Shown in pieces: positions 1 through 5,042 of a DNA stretch of 5,052 bases (positions are counted from its first letter, which is position 1; each line of letters begins with the position of its first letter). The stretch covers positions 1 through 5,052 of the forward strand of contig CAZCGA010000266.1 of NCBI GenBank assembly GCA_964498075.1. Direction: 5' to 3'. This DNA is from CAZCGA01 sp964498075. Lineage in GTDB: Bacteria > Desulfobacterota > Binatia > HRBIN30. The position numbers were made by a program, and so were the translations under genes. The notes beneath the pieces are model-generated. The model worked only from the letters and a program-made list of their open reading frames with translations. It made no database searches and was not told where the DNA came from.

Positions 1-995
1 CGGACACCGTCGGTGGCCGCGTACACGTCCTTCGAGCGCGGCCGTTCCAAAAGGAACGCCATCTCGCCGAAGACGTCGCCTGGACCGAGCACCGCCAGCG
101 GCGTCTCACCGTCGCGCACCTCCACGGTGCCGTCGAGGACGACGAAGAGGTTGCGGGCAACGCCGCCCTTCTTGAGCACGCGATCGCCGGCGGCACATTC
201 GATGATGGTGCTCTTCTCCAGGCAGCGCGCCGCTTCGTCCTCCGTCAGCCCATCGAGGGCAGAGATGCGATTCGCATCGAGCTCGCTGAGGGCGCCGTGC
301 ACCTCACTCCAGTAGTCAGCCGACGCCACCAGTCGGCGACTCATCACGGCGCTGCCCGCGGAGATGATTCGCTCGACACAGGCCGGTATGCGCGCGTCGC
401 TGCCGAAGTCGTGCACGTATTCGAGTAGCGGCGAGTTGATGCGTCTCAGGTAGGCAATGTCCTCCGGCACGAAGAGAATGGGAATGAGGTAGCCGGCCTC
501 GACGCTGTTGACGTTCCGCCTGGAATAGGTGCGCTGCCCGAGTCCGAGGTAGAGATTCAACAGGTGCGGCTCACAGTCACCGAAGCACACTTGGATCCGG
601 TGCTCGTTGGCAAAGCGCAGCGAGGCACCGATCAAACGCAAGAACAGATCCGTGCCGCGCAGGCGCGGCGCCACCATGCCGCGTTCGCCCACGGAGATCG
701 CCGACTGGGGCAGCTCGGCGAGGAAAGGCTCGAGTCCGTACTGGTCGATCATCCTTTGCGGCAGCGGCGCATCACCGCCCCAGGTGCCGCGCGCTGTGGC
801 AACGACTTCGCCGTTTTCGGTAGCGTACGAGATCCGGCTGTGGGCATCCTCGGGCTCGTAGAACATCCGCCGCTCATGGTCAGCGACCGACTTATATTTG
901 CCCATCTCTTCGACATAGATAGTGTAACGGAAGCGGTAGACCGCACGCTTCTCATCCTCGGTTTCGGCGATGGCGATATGCATGTCTGAGCGCAT
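1..995 (-). CDS. GNAT-like acyltransferase fused to a C-terminal cyclic-nucleotide-binding domain (3' end cut by window edge)
   Basis: I translated this gene by hand: 331 codons are open from the ATG at 995 to the window edge. Residues about 6-175 resemble the N-acyl amino acid synthase / autoinducer-synthase branch of the GNAT fold: an early VYRFRYTIYVEEMGKY stretch (19-34), GEVVATARG (62-70), a VGERGMVAPRLRG segment (102-114) where GNATs bind the acyl-CoA, and a late CEPHLLNLYLGLG (141-153). Residues about 247-331 form a cyclic-nucleotide-binding domain with the phosphate-binding cassette LGPGDVFGEMAFL (303-315), including G310, E311 and the phosphate-contacting R320-S321. The start is fixed by GGGAGG five bases upstream; the ATG at 983 would lie too far from it. 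Expected role (inference): a cytosolic acyltransferase gated by cAMP or cGMP. The acyl substrate is unknown, and the end of the ligand domain lies outside the window. Confidence 0.87.
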   Translation of the reverse strand, partial: MRSDMHIAIAETEDEKRAVYRFRYTIYVEEMGKYKSVADHERRMFYEPEDAHSRISYATENGEVVATARGTWGGDAPLPQRMIDQYGLEPFLAELPQSAISVGERGMVAPRLRGTDLFLRLIGASLRFANEHRIQVCFGDCEPHLLNLYLGLGQRTYSRRNVNSVEAGYLIPILFVPEDIAYLRRINSPLLEYVHDFGSDARIPACVERIISAGSAVMSRRLVASADYWSEVHGALSELDANRISALDGLTEDEAARCLEKSTIIECAAGDRVLKKGGVARNLFVVLDGTVEVRDGETPLAVLGPGDVFGEMAFLLERPRSKDVYAATDGV

Positions 996-1149
996 CGTTT
1001 CCTCCCACCGACTGCTGTGGCGACGCCGGCGATGACGCCGATGGAGACCGAACTACTTGATCTCGGGATCGCTGGTCAAGCTGCTGGGTGGACAAGGCCG
1101 TCCGGCTTTCCCTTGTGTGGGCCCGGTGCTACAGACGGCTTCGTTGCGA
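996..1149. other. Divergent intergenic region between the acyltransferase/cNMP gene and the STAS gene
   Basis: The two genes point away from each other, so both promoters should lie in these 154 bases. On the minus strand TTGACC (1074-1079) resembles a -35 box, but no good -10 box follows at 16-18 bases. I see no strong inverted repeat. The STAS reading frame stays open upstream to a TTG at 1057, but that stretch does not look like part of the domain. Confidence 0.4.
1001..1006 (-). promoter_or_regulatory. Shine-Dalgarno site of the acyltransferase/cNMP gene
   Basis: The minus strand reads GGGAGG followed by five bases and then the ATG at 995. This consensus site decides the start in favour of the longer form rather than the in-frame ATG at 983. 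Confidence 0.8.
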
Positions 1150-1485
1150 ATGGACATCACCGAGACCAAGAGCGGTGGGACGCTGGTGATGACGCCGAAC
1201 GGGCGACTCGATGCGGCGTCGGCGCAAGCGTTTCAGGAACGCCTGTTGAGCCGCATTGACGGCGGCGAAACGTCAGTTCTGCTGGACCTGGCGCTCCTTG
1301 ATTACATCAGCAGCGCCGGCTTGCGGTCGTTGTTGACCGCCACCAAGCGCTTGCAAGCATGCGACGGGCGGTTTGCCGTCTGCGCCCTCACGGACAACGT
1401 GCGTGCGGTGTTTCAGGTGAGCGGCTTTGACACGATCATCGAGATCCACCCCGATCGTGCCACCGCCCTGCAACGTCTCGCCTAG
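1150..1485 (+). CDS. Single-domain STAS protein, anti-sigma-factor-antagonist type
   Basis: This 111-residue protein is essentially one STAS domain, the normal size for SpoIIAA/RsbV-like proteins. It shows the family course: an N-terminal strand ending in NGRLDAASAQAF (17-28), the core strand VLLDLALLDYI (43-53), and the SSAGLRSLL loop-helix (54-62) that holds the candidate phospho-acceptor serine (S54 or S55). Such proteins bind or release an anti-sigma factor or other partner depending on kinase/phosphatase action at that serine. No kinase or sigma gene is visible here. I chose the ATG at 1150 because the domain begins there; no good ribosome site precedes it, and the frame is open upstream to non-ATG starts at 1057, 1117, 1126 and 1144, so the start is not certain. 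It is divergent from the cNMP-domain gene and convergent with the CoA-transferase gene, and appears to be a one-gene unit. Confidence 0.87.
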   Translation: MDITETKSGGTLVMTPNGRLDAASAQAFQERLLSRIDGGETSVLLDLALLDYISSAGLRSLLTATKRLQACDGRFAVCALTDNVRAVFQVSGFDTIIEIHPDRATALQRLA

Positions 1486-1528
1486 GGCCAATGCCAGTCA
1501 GATAAGGGGGTGGCGTCGTGCTAGATCG

Positions 1529-1579
1529 CACCCTTCGAGACGGCGCCTGAAAAGATGGTGCCTCCTCAGGGTGAGCGGT
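1529..1579 (+). repeat. Palindromic repeat unit, left copy
   Basis: Predicted hairpin: outer stem CACCCT/AGGGTG (1529-1534 with 1568-1573), a TC bulge, GAG/CTC (1537-1539 with 1565-1567), a 2x2 internal loop, inner stem GGCGCC/GGTGCC (1542-1547 with 1557-1562, one G-U pair) and a 9-base loop (1548-1556). A 6-base tail, AGCGGT, follows outside the stem. Confidence 0.8.
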
Positions 1580-1606
1580 ACTTTGATCGAGAGAGCCAAG
1601 AAATAC

Positions 1607-1657
1607 ACCGCTCGCCCTGAGGAGGCCGCGTCTTCTCAGCGGCCGTCTCGAAGGGCG
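1607..1657 (-). repeat. Palindromic repeat unit, right copy (inverted)
   Basis: This copy has the same fold on the minus strand: outer stem CGCCCT/AGGGCG (1652-1657 with 1613-1618) and a perfect inner stem GGCCGC/GCGGCC (1639-1644 with 1624-1629) around a 9-base loop (1630-1638). Against the left copy, every stem change is matched by its partner, so the pairing is kept while the bases differ. Confidence 0.8.
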
Positions 1658-1713
1658 CCGGTACAAGCAGCGGCTTATCTCACTGGCATCACGCGTAAGT
1701 CCCGGCGCCGGCG

Positions 1714-3030
1714 TCAGACGATGTACATGTCCTCGGCGGCGCGCAGCAGCGCGTCGCGGAAATCAGGGTGGGCCAGGTTGATGATCGCCAGGGCGCGGCC
1801 GCGGGTCGATTTACCCTTCAAGTTGGCCGCGCCGAACTCGGTGACCAGGTAGTGCGTGTCGTTGCGCGGCGTCGTGATCATGGCGCCGGCCTCGAACCGC
1901 GGCACGATACGCGACACAGTCCCTTTGCGCGCCGTCGAGTGGAACGCGAGGATCGACTTGCCGCCTTTGGCATCATAGGCGCCGCGCACGAAGTCGAGTT
2001 GCCCGCCTGAACCGCTGAACTGGTGGCCCTCCATGAATTCGGCGTTGGCCTGCCCGAGAAGATCGACCTCGATCACTGCATTGATCGATATCATGTTGTC
2101 GTTGCGGGCGATCACCGCCGGGTGATTGGTGTAGGAAACCGGATGACTCTCCACCGCAGGGTTGTCGTGGATGAAATCGAGGAGCCGTTGGTCGCCGGCC
2201 GCAATGGTGAAGATGTGGGTCCTGGGGTGCAGCGTTTTCTTCGCACCCGTCACCACCCCGGCATTGATGAGGTCGACCATGACCTGGCAGAAATACTCGG
2301 TGTGGATGCCGAGATCTTTGTGGTCCTTCAGGAAGGCGCCCACAGCTGTGGGCACGTTGCCGATGCCCAGTTGCACCGTCGCGCCGTCAGGGACCATCTC
2401 GGCGATAGTGCGGCCGATGATCTCGTCCACAGGCTGGGGCACGGTCGGAGCGTAGTCCGGCAGCGGCACGTGGTTCTCGACGATGTTCGTCACTTGGGAG
2501 ATGTGGATGCGCGAGTCACCATGGACGCGCGGCATGAATTCGTTGACCTCGACTATGAGGCGCTTGGCGCAGCGCGCCGCCGTGGAGATGAAGTCGTTGG
2601 CGGTGCCGAACGTAAAGAAGCCGGCGCGGTCCATGGGCGAAACGGTGGTGGCGACGACATCGACGTCCATGCATTCCGCGATCAGCCGGGGCAGCTGATG
2701 GAAATGGTTCGGCACGTAGTAGTTGAGGCCGACGTGCACCCGACTGCGTTCGCCGGCGCCGACGAACCCCGACTCGCGTTCCACGCAATCGGCCAGGTCG
2801 AGCGCCAGCACCGTGTCCATAGCATGCGGCATGGCCGGACCGCTGAAGATCCGCAGCTTCTTGAGGCCTCCGGCGCGTAACCGATTAGCAAACGCCCAGA
2901 GCAGGGCGGGCGGCTCGGCGAGCAGCGTGCCGTAGATCAACAAGCTGCCGTCGCACACCGCTGCGACCGCGTCGTCGGGCGTGGTGAGTTTTTCCTGGTA
3001 GAGCGAAGCGTACGTGTCGGACGAGTACAT
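1714..3030 (-). CDS. Acetyl-CoA hydrolase / 4-hydroxybutyrate CoA-transferase family protein
   Basis: The 438-residue product has the full length and two-half layout of class I CoA-transferases of the Cat1/AbfT group, cytosolic enzymes that move CoA between acyl groups (or hydrolyse it) through a glutamyl-CoA intermediate. Visible marks are the CoA-site GIGNVP (222-227), the presumed catalytic E245 in GIHTEYF, a SGSGGQLDF loop (339-347) matching the family's GxGGQxDF, and the C-terminal YLVTEFGAANLKGKSTRGRA (394-413) followed by HPDFR (421-425). After E245 the usual M-x-S-D-G is replaced by Y-F-C-Q-V with spacing unchanged, so the acyl substrate may differ; it cannot be named from sequence. 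GGAGG lies five bases before the ATG. The gene stands alone, with no pathway partner in view. Several long plus-strand frames across it are antisense shadows. Confidence 0.92.
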   Translation of the reverse strand: MYSSDTYASLYQEKLTTPDDAVAAVCDGSLLIYGTLLAEPPALLWAFANRLRAGGLKKLRIFSGPAMPHAMDTVLALDLADCVERESGFVGAGERSRVHVGLNYYVPNHFHQLPRLIAECMDVDVVATTVSPMDRAGFFTFGTANDFISTAARCAKRLIVEVNEFMPRVHGDSRIHISQVTNIVENHVPLPDYAPTVPQPVDEIIGRTIAEMVPDGATVQLGIGNVPTAVGAFLKDHKDLGIHTEYFCQVMVDLINAGVVTGAKKTLHPRTHIFTIAAGDQRLLDFIHDNPAVESHPVSYTNHPAVIARNDNMISINAVIEVDLLGQANAEFMEGHQFSGSGGQLDFVRGAYDAKGGKSILAFHSTARKGTVSRIVPRFEAGAMITTPRNDTHYLVTEFGAANLKGKSTRGRALAIINLAHPDFRDALLRAAEDMYIV

Positions 3031-3035
3031 GCCAT

Positions 3036-3040
3036 CCTCC
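3036..3040 (-). promoter_or_regulatory. Shine-Dalgarno site of the CoA-transferase gene
   Basis: The minus strand reads GGAGG with five bases before the ATG at 3030. An overlapping ATG closer to the site is out of frame with the enzyme. Confidence 0.75.
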
Positions 3041-3280
3041 GCAGCGTGAGATGCGTTTGCACGAGCCGGGCGATCCGCGCCCAGACACCCGACGCAAGGT
3101 GGATTGACGATGGCGCACCTTGAGCCTTTCCGTCAAGAGCTGGCGGCCGGGAGAGCTGCGGCGCTACCGGCGTGTAGCGTCCCCTGGCGAACCGAACGAG
3201 TAAGCGAACGCGCGTTACATTCTCGGGTCGTGCGCGTGTTAGAAGAGAGACCATGAACGGGCGAGGGTGGTGCACCAGCG

Positions 3281-3290
3281 GGAAGGAAGG
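3281..3290 (+). promoter_or_regulatory. Shine-Dalgarno site kept in front of the cyclase remnant
   Basis: GGAAGGAAGG lies six bases before the ATG at 3297. It marks that ATG, rather than the in-frame GTG codons at 3267, 3270 and 3294, as the original start of the cyclase gene. Confidence 0.55.
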
Positions 3291-3296
3291 CGCGTG

Positions 3297-3848
3297 ATGG
3301 CGGCAGGCGCCGAGCGCAAGCTCGCGGCCATCATGTTCACTGACATGGTCGGCTACAGCGCGCTGGCGCAGGCGCCGATGAAGAACATCCAGGCTGCCAT
3401 CGACGTGTACCGCGTCGTCGCCGAAGACGTCGCCGTCGCGCACCTCGACGTCGCCGAGGTGCAGGCCGATGCGCACCTGGATGCGCCGCTCGTGCAGCCA
3501 GGTGGCCGAAACAGTGGTGAAGGCGCTGCAGGTCACCCTCTCCGCCGGCGAGCGCCAGAAACTCGCGCAGAAGCCGACGGAAGACCTGGAGGCGTACCAG
3601 CTCTACTTGAAGGGGCACCATGCAGCCGCGAGCATCTGCGCCAGCGGATGAAGGATGAGTTCGTCTCCGCGTCGTTCCTGGCAAACGTTCACATCGGCCT
3701 GGGCCAGGTGGACGAGGCCTTCACGGCACTGGCGCGGGCGGCGGCGGAGCATTCGTACTACGTCGGCTTCTGGAAGGTCGATCCCGACCTCGACCCGCTG
3801 CGCTCCGACCCGCGCTTTGTAGCGCTCCTCGGAAGGCAGGTTCTTTGA
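3297..3848 (+). pseudogene. Scrambled remnant of a class III adenylate/guanylate cyclase with TPR tail
   Basis: Five pieces of a known architecture lie end to end. (A) 3297-3371 gives the cyclase N-terminus, ERKLAAIMFTDMVGYSALAQ, with the first metal-binding Asp. (B) 3372-3419 gives KNIQAAIDVYRVV, which normally ends the cyclase domain about 150 residues later. (C) about 3417-3497 is cyclase core on the opposite strand. (D) 3496-3627, in another frame, gives the linker VAETVVKALQVTL...EDLEAYQLYLKG that normally leads into the TPR region. (E) about 3630-3845, back in the first frame, gives the usual C-terminal end, GQVDEAFTALARAA...FWKVDPDLDPLRSDPRF. Most of the cyclase core, including the second metal Asp, and most TPRs are missing, so no cyclase activity is possible. 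A 183-codon frame runs from 3297 to the stop through all pieces, so a short hybrid peptide could still be made. Family members usually exceed 500 residues. Either a decayed gene or an assembly error. Confidence 0.85.
3417..3497 (-). pseudogene. Inverted cyclase-core fragment inside the cyclase remnant
   Basis: Read on the minus strand, this stretch encodes RRIQVRIGLHLGDVEV followed by RDGDVFGDD. It matches the class III cyclase core pattern in which RIGxHxGDV is followed by a GD-x-YGD(G) segment. In a normal gene it lies between pieces A and B and on the same strand. Its two ends meet the plus-strand pieces B (ending about 3419) and D (starting about 3496) almost exactly. Its codons are in register with the plus-strand frame, which is why both strands remain open. 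It contains a perfect 8-bp hairpin (3440-3447 with 3455-3462, 7-base loop). Confidence 0.8.
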
Positions 3849-4502
3849 TCCGGCTGGGCAAAGGAACCCTCTTGCTCGTCCCTTGTTCGGCGAGGAAGGG
3901 CAGCGGGGCAGTTCCAACGAGTGAGCTCTCCATTCTCGCGGCTCTCAACCCCTCGCTGGCCAGGGCGCTGGCAACCGCCAGGACCGCGCTTCGCGATAGA
4001 GCGAGGGTGGATGAACGTACGGTCATGCCCGCCTACTTGCGTTACTCCGGCCAACTCTACGATCACGGACGCGCAGGCGTCGAGGCCGCGTTGAACAAGG
4101 GGGTATCGGTCGTGATTGTGAGCGGGGGCTACGGACTTCTGCGCGCGAAGGACGCCATCGACATGTACGAAAAAGCCGTTCGTGCTATCCGATTGGCCGG
4201 GAGGATTGTTGGAAGAGTGTACCCTCGACTACGCACGGCACGAGGGCGCTCACTGCGTCGTTGCCGTCATGGCTGCGACGACAGCCTACGGCAGGCTCGT
4301 CAGGCGCGTCGATTGGTCACGGGCTGGACTCAAGGCGACGTTGATTTCTCCACTCGCCGACGGCGGGGGCGCGATGGTCATGGTCCCGCGAGCGCAAGGA
4401 CAAGCGGTCGCATCCCTCGCAGCCAGCGGCCTCGATGAAGGCTGGAAGAGTAGCGACGGCCTCTCGCTCCGCTTCTTGCCCTTGGGGAAGGTGCAGTCAT
4501 GA
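3845..4502 (+). pseudogene. YaaA/DUF6884-like protein gene broken by a +1 frameshift at an A5 run
   Basis: The first part (residues 1-109 from a TTG at 3845) has LLLVPCSARKGSG (9-21), MPAYLRYSGQLYD (61-73) and VVIVSGGYGLL (89-99), followed by a D-x-I-x-x-Y motif (103-108). This is the pattern of the YaaA (peroxide stress) / DUF6884 superfamily, whose members are linked to DNA binding and stress; the role here is unknown. After Y108 the frame in use drifts into arginine-rich nonsense, while the next frame (from about 4176) continues sensibly: VLSDWPGGLLEECTLDYARHEGA, then LVRRVDW and ISPLADGGGAMVMVPRAQGQA, to the TGA at 4500-4502. Removing one A from 4170-4174 joins the halves as YEKPFVLSDW, a protein of about 218 residues. 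GGAAGGCAGG (3831-3840) precedes the TTG, which overlaps the stop of the cyclase remnant. It could be a true mutation, a sequencing error or, less likely, a programmed shift. Confidence 0.72.
4484..4491 (+). promoter_or_regulatory. Shine-Dalgarno-like site of the GIY-YIG gene
   Basis: GGGGAAGG lies seven bases before the ATG at 4499, inside the end of the upstream gene. It supports that start together with the ATGA stop-start overlap. Confidence 0.5.
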
Positions 4503-4735
4503 GTGCCCGCTGCAAGCGACTGCACGAACTCGTGCTTGCGCTCCCGGAAGTTCGATGGCCGTTCAACCCGGCTGCGCTCCCACGCAATGGCATCTACTTC
4601 TTCCACGAGGCGGGCGAGATGTGGGGACACGGCGGCGAGTGCCCGAGGATCGTCCGCATTGGGACGCATCGAGAGGGCAACTTCCGATCGCGCATGGCGG
4701 ACCATCTCCTTGAACCCTCGCTTGGTGCGGCGTAG
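4499..4735 (+). pseudogene. GIY-YIG-like nuclease gene fragment, truncated after 78 codons
   Basis: The product has the front half of a GIY-YIG-like nuclease domain: NGIYFFHEAGE (30-40) carries the GIY strand, IVRIGTH (51-57) takes the place of YIG, and NFRSRMADH (61-69) fits the following helix with the usual basic residue (R63/R65) and a His. GIY-YIG domains are about 90-100 residues and need a metal-binding Glu in their second half. Here the similarity stops near residue 71 and the frame ends seven codons later, so that Glu is missing and nuclease activity is not expected. The start overlaps the upstream stop as ATGA, typical of translational coupling, so this gene and the YaaA-like gene were probably one functional pair. 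The stop lies only 13 bases before the mntA start, suggesting that the 3' half was lost when the toxin-antitoxin module came to lie here. Confidence 0.65.
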
Positions 4736-4748
4736 CATCGGCCGTGCG

Positions 4749-5042
4749 ATGAGGCCTTTGGCCGTTATAGAGAGTCACCTCGCCGAGATTCGTGCTCTCG
4801 GAGCACGACGCATCGGTGTGTTCGGCTCCTTCGCGCGTGGTGACGCGCGCGACGACAGTGACGTAGACGTGTTCGTCGAGTTTGAGGACGAGAAGCGCAC
4901 CTACGACAACTTCTTCGCCTTGCACGAACTGTTGGAGACACTACTCGGACGTCGCGTCGACCTGGTGACCGACAAAGCCCTCACCGAGACAAAGGCGCGG
5001 CTGATCCTCCCGACGGTTCGCTATGCTTCCGTCCACGCTTGA
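4749..5042 (+). CDS. mntA: MntA-type minimal nucleotidyltransferase, antitoxin of a HEPN-MNT (type VII) module
   Basis: The 97-residue product is a complete MNT-fold nucleotidyltransferase. It shows the exact GSX10DXD signature: G26-S27, ten residues (FARGDARDDS), then D38-V-D40; a third acidic residue fits at D71 in GRRVDLV. In characterised HepT/MntA systems this enzyme transfers AMP from ATP to a tyrosine of the HEPN toxin and so silences it. The length is typical of the family. The ATG at 4749 is the only ATG that leaves the family N-terminus intact (IESHLAEIRALGARRIGVFGS); the frame is open further upstream, but that stretch is a shadow of the nuclease fragment. No clear Shine-Dalgarno site precedes it, so coupling to the nuclease fragment (stop at 4735) is possible. 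The probable toxin gene overlaps its 3' end. Confidence 0.85.
   Translation: MRPLAVIESHLAEIRALGARRIGVFGSFARGDARDDSDVDVFVEFEDEKRTYDNFFALHELLETLLGRRVDLVTDKALTETKARLILPTVRYASVHA

Larger units (their letters stand above)
1529..1657. repeat. Large inverted repeat: two head-to-head 51-bp palindromic (REP-like) units with a 27-bp spacer
   Basis: Arms 1529-1579 and 1607-1657 are inverted copies matching at 43 of 51 positions, separated by 1580-1606. Each arm can also fold on its own. The element sits between the stop codons of two convergent genes (1485 and 1714), a usual place for REP-type repeats. No T-run follows either arm, so it is not a standard intrinsic terminator, but it could block read-through or protect mRNA 3' ends from both sides. 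The CCTTCGAGACG...CCTCAGGG signature resembles intergenic palindromes I recall from alphaproteobacterial genomes; that link is from memory. Confidence 0.9.
3031..3296. other. Intergenic region between the CoA-transferase gene and the cyclase remnant
   Basis: These 266 bases separate divergent genes and should hold the CoA-transferase promoter. I find a 10-bp perfect palindrome, AACGCGCGTT (3207-3216), and a weak -10-like TACATT (3216-3221) without a matching -35. TTGACG (3104-3109) has no -10 at the right distance. No coding similarity was seen. Confidence 0.35.

Noticed and set aside
564..989. Plus-strand frame of 141 codons
   Set aside because: It is antisense to the acyltransferase/cNMP gene, whose minus-strand product shows clear domains; no family pattern is seen in this frame.
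1056..1079. Possible minus-strand promoter with TTGACC as -35
   Set aside because: The -10 position reads TAGTTC or similar, too far from consensus to call.
1529..1657. Standard intrinsic terminator
   Set aside because: The hairpins are strong but neither arm is followed by a T-run, so only a general barrier or end-protection role can be suggested.
1427..1852. Plus- and minus-strand frames across the palindromic repeat
   Set aside because: Their Arg/Ser/Pro-rich products come from translating the inverted repeat itself and its flanks.
2023..2880. Long plus-strand frame of 285 codons
   Set aside because: It is exactly antisense to the well-supported CoA-transferase gene and its His/Asp/Val-rich product is typical of a GC-rich shadow frame.
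3207..3216. Perfect palindrome AACGCGCGTT as a possible operator
   Set aside because: Ten bases of alternating CG-rich sequence are common by chance in this composition, and no matching regulator or second copy is seen.
2937..3536. Minus-strand frame of 199 codons containing RIGLHLGDV
   Set aside because: Only about 27 residues look like a cyclase and the rest is arginine-rich nonsense overlapping the CoA-transferase start. It is treated as an inverted fragment, not a gene.
4286..4738. Minus-strand frame of 150 codons
   Set aside because: It is antisense to the second half of the YaaA-like gene and the GIY-YIG fragment, with no recognisable domain.
4503..4748. Upstream in-frame extension of the nucleotidyltransferase gene
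   Set aside because: The extra 82 residues are a Ser/Arg-rich shadow of the nuclease fragment; the family N-terminus begins at the ATG at 4749.
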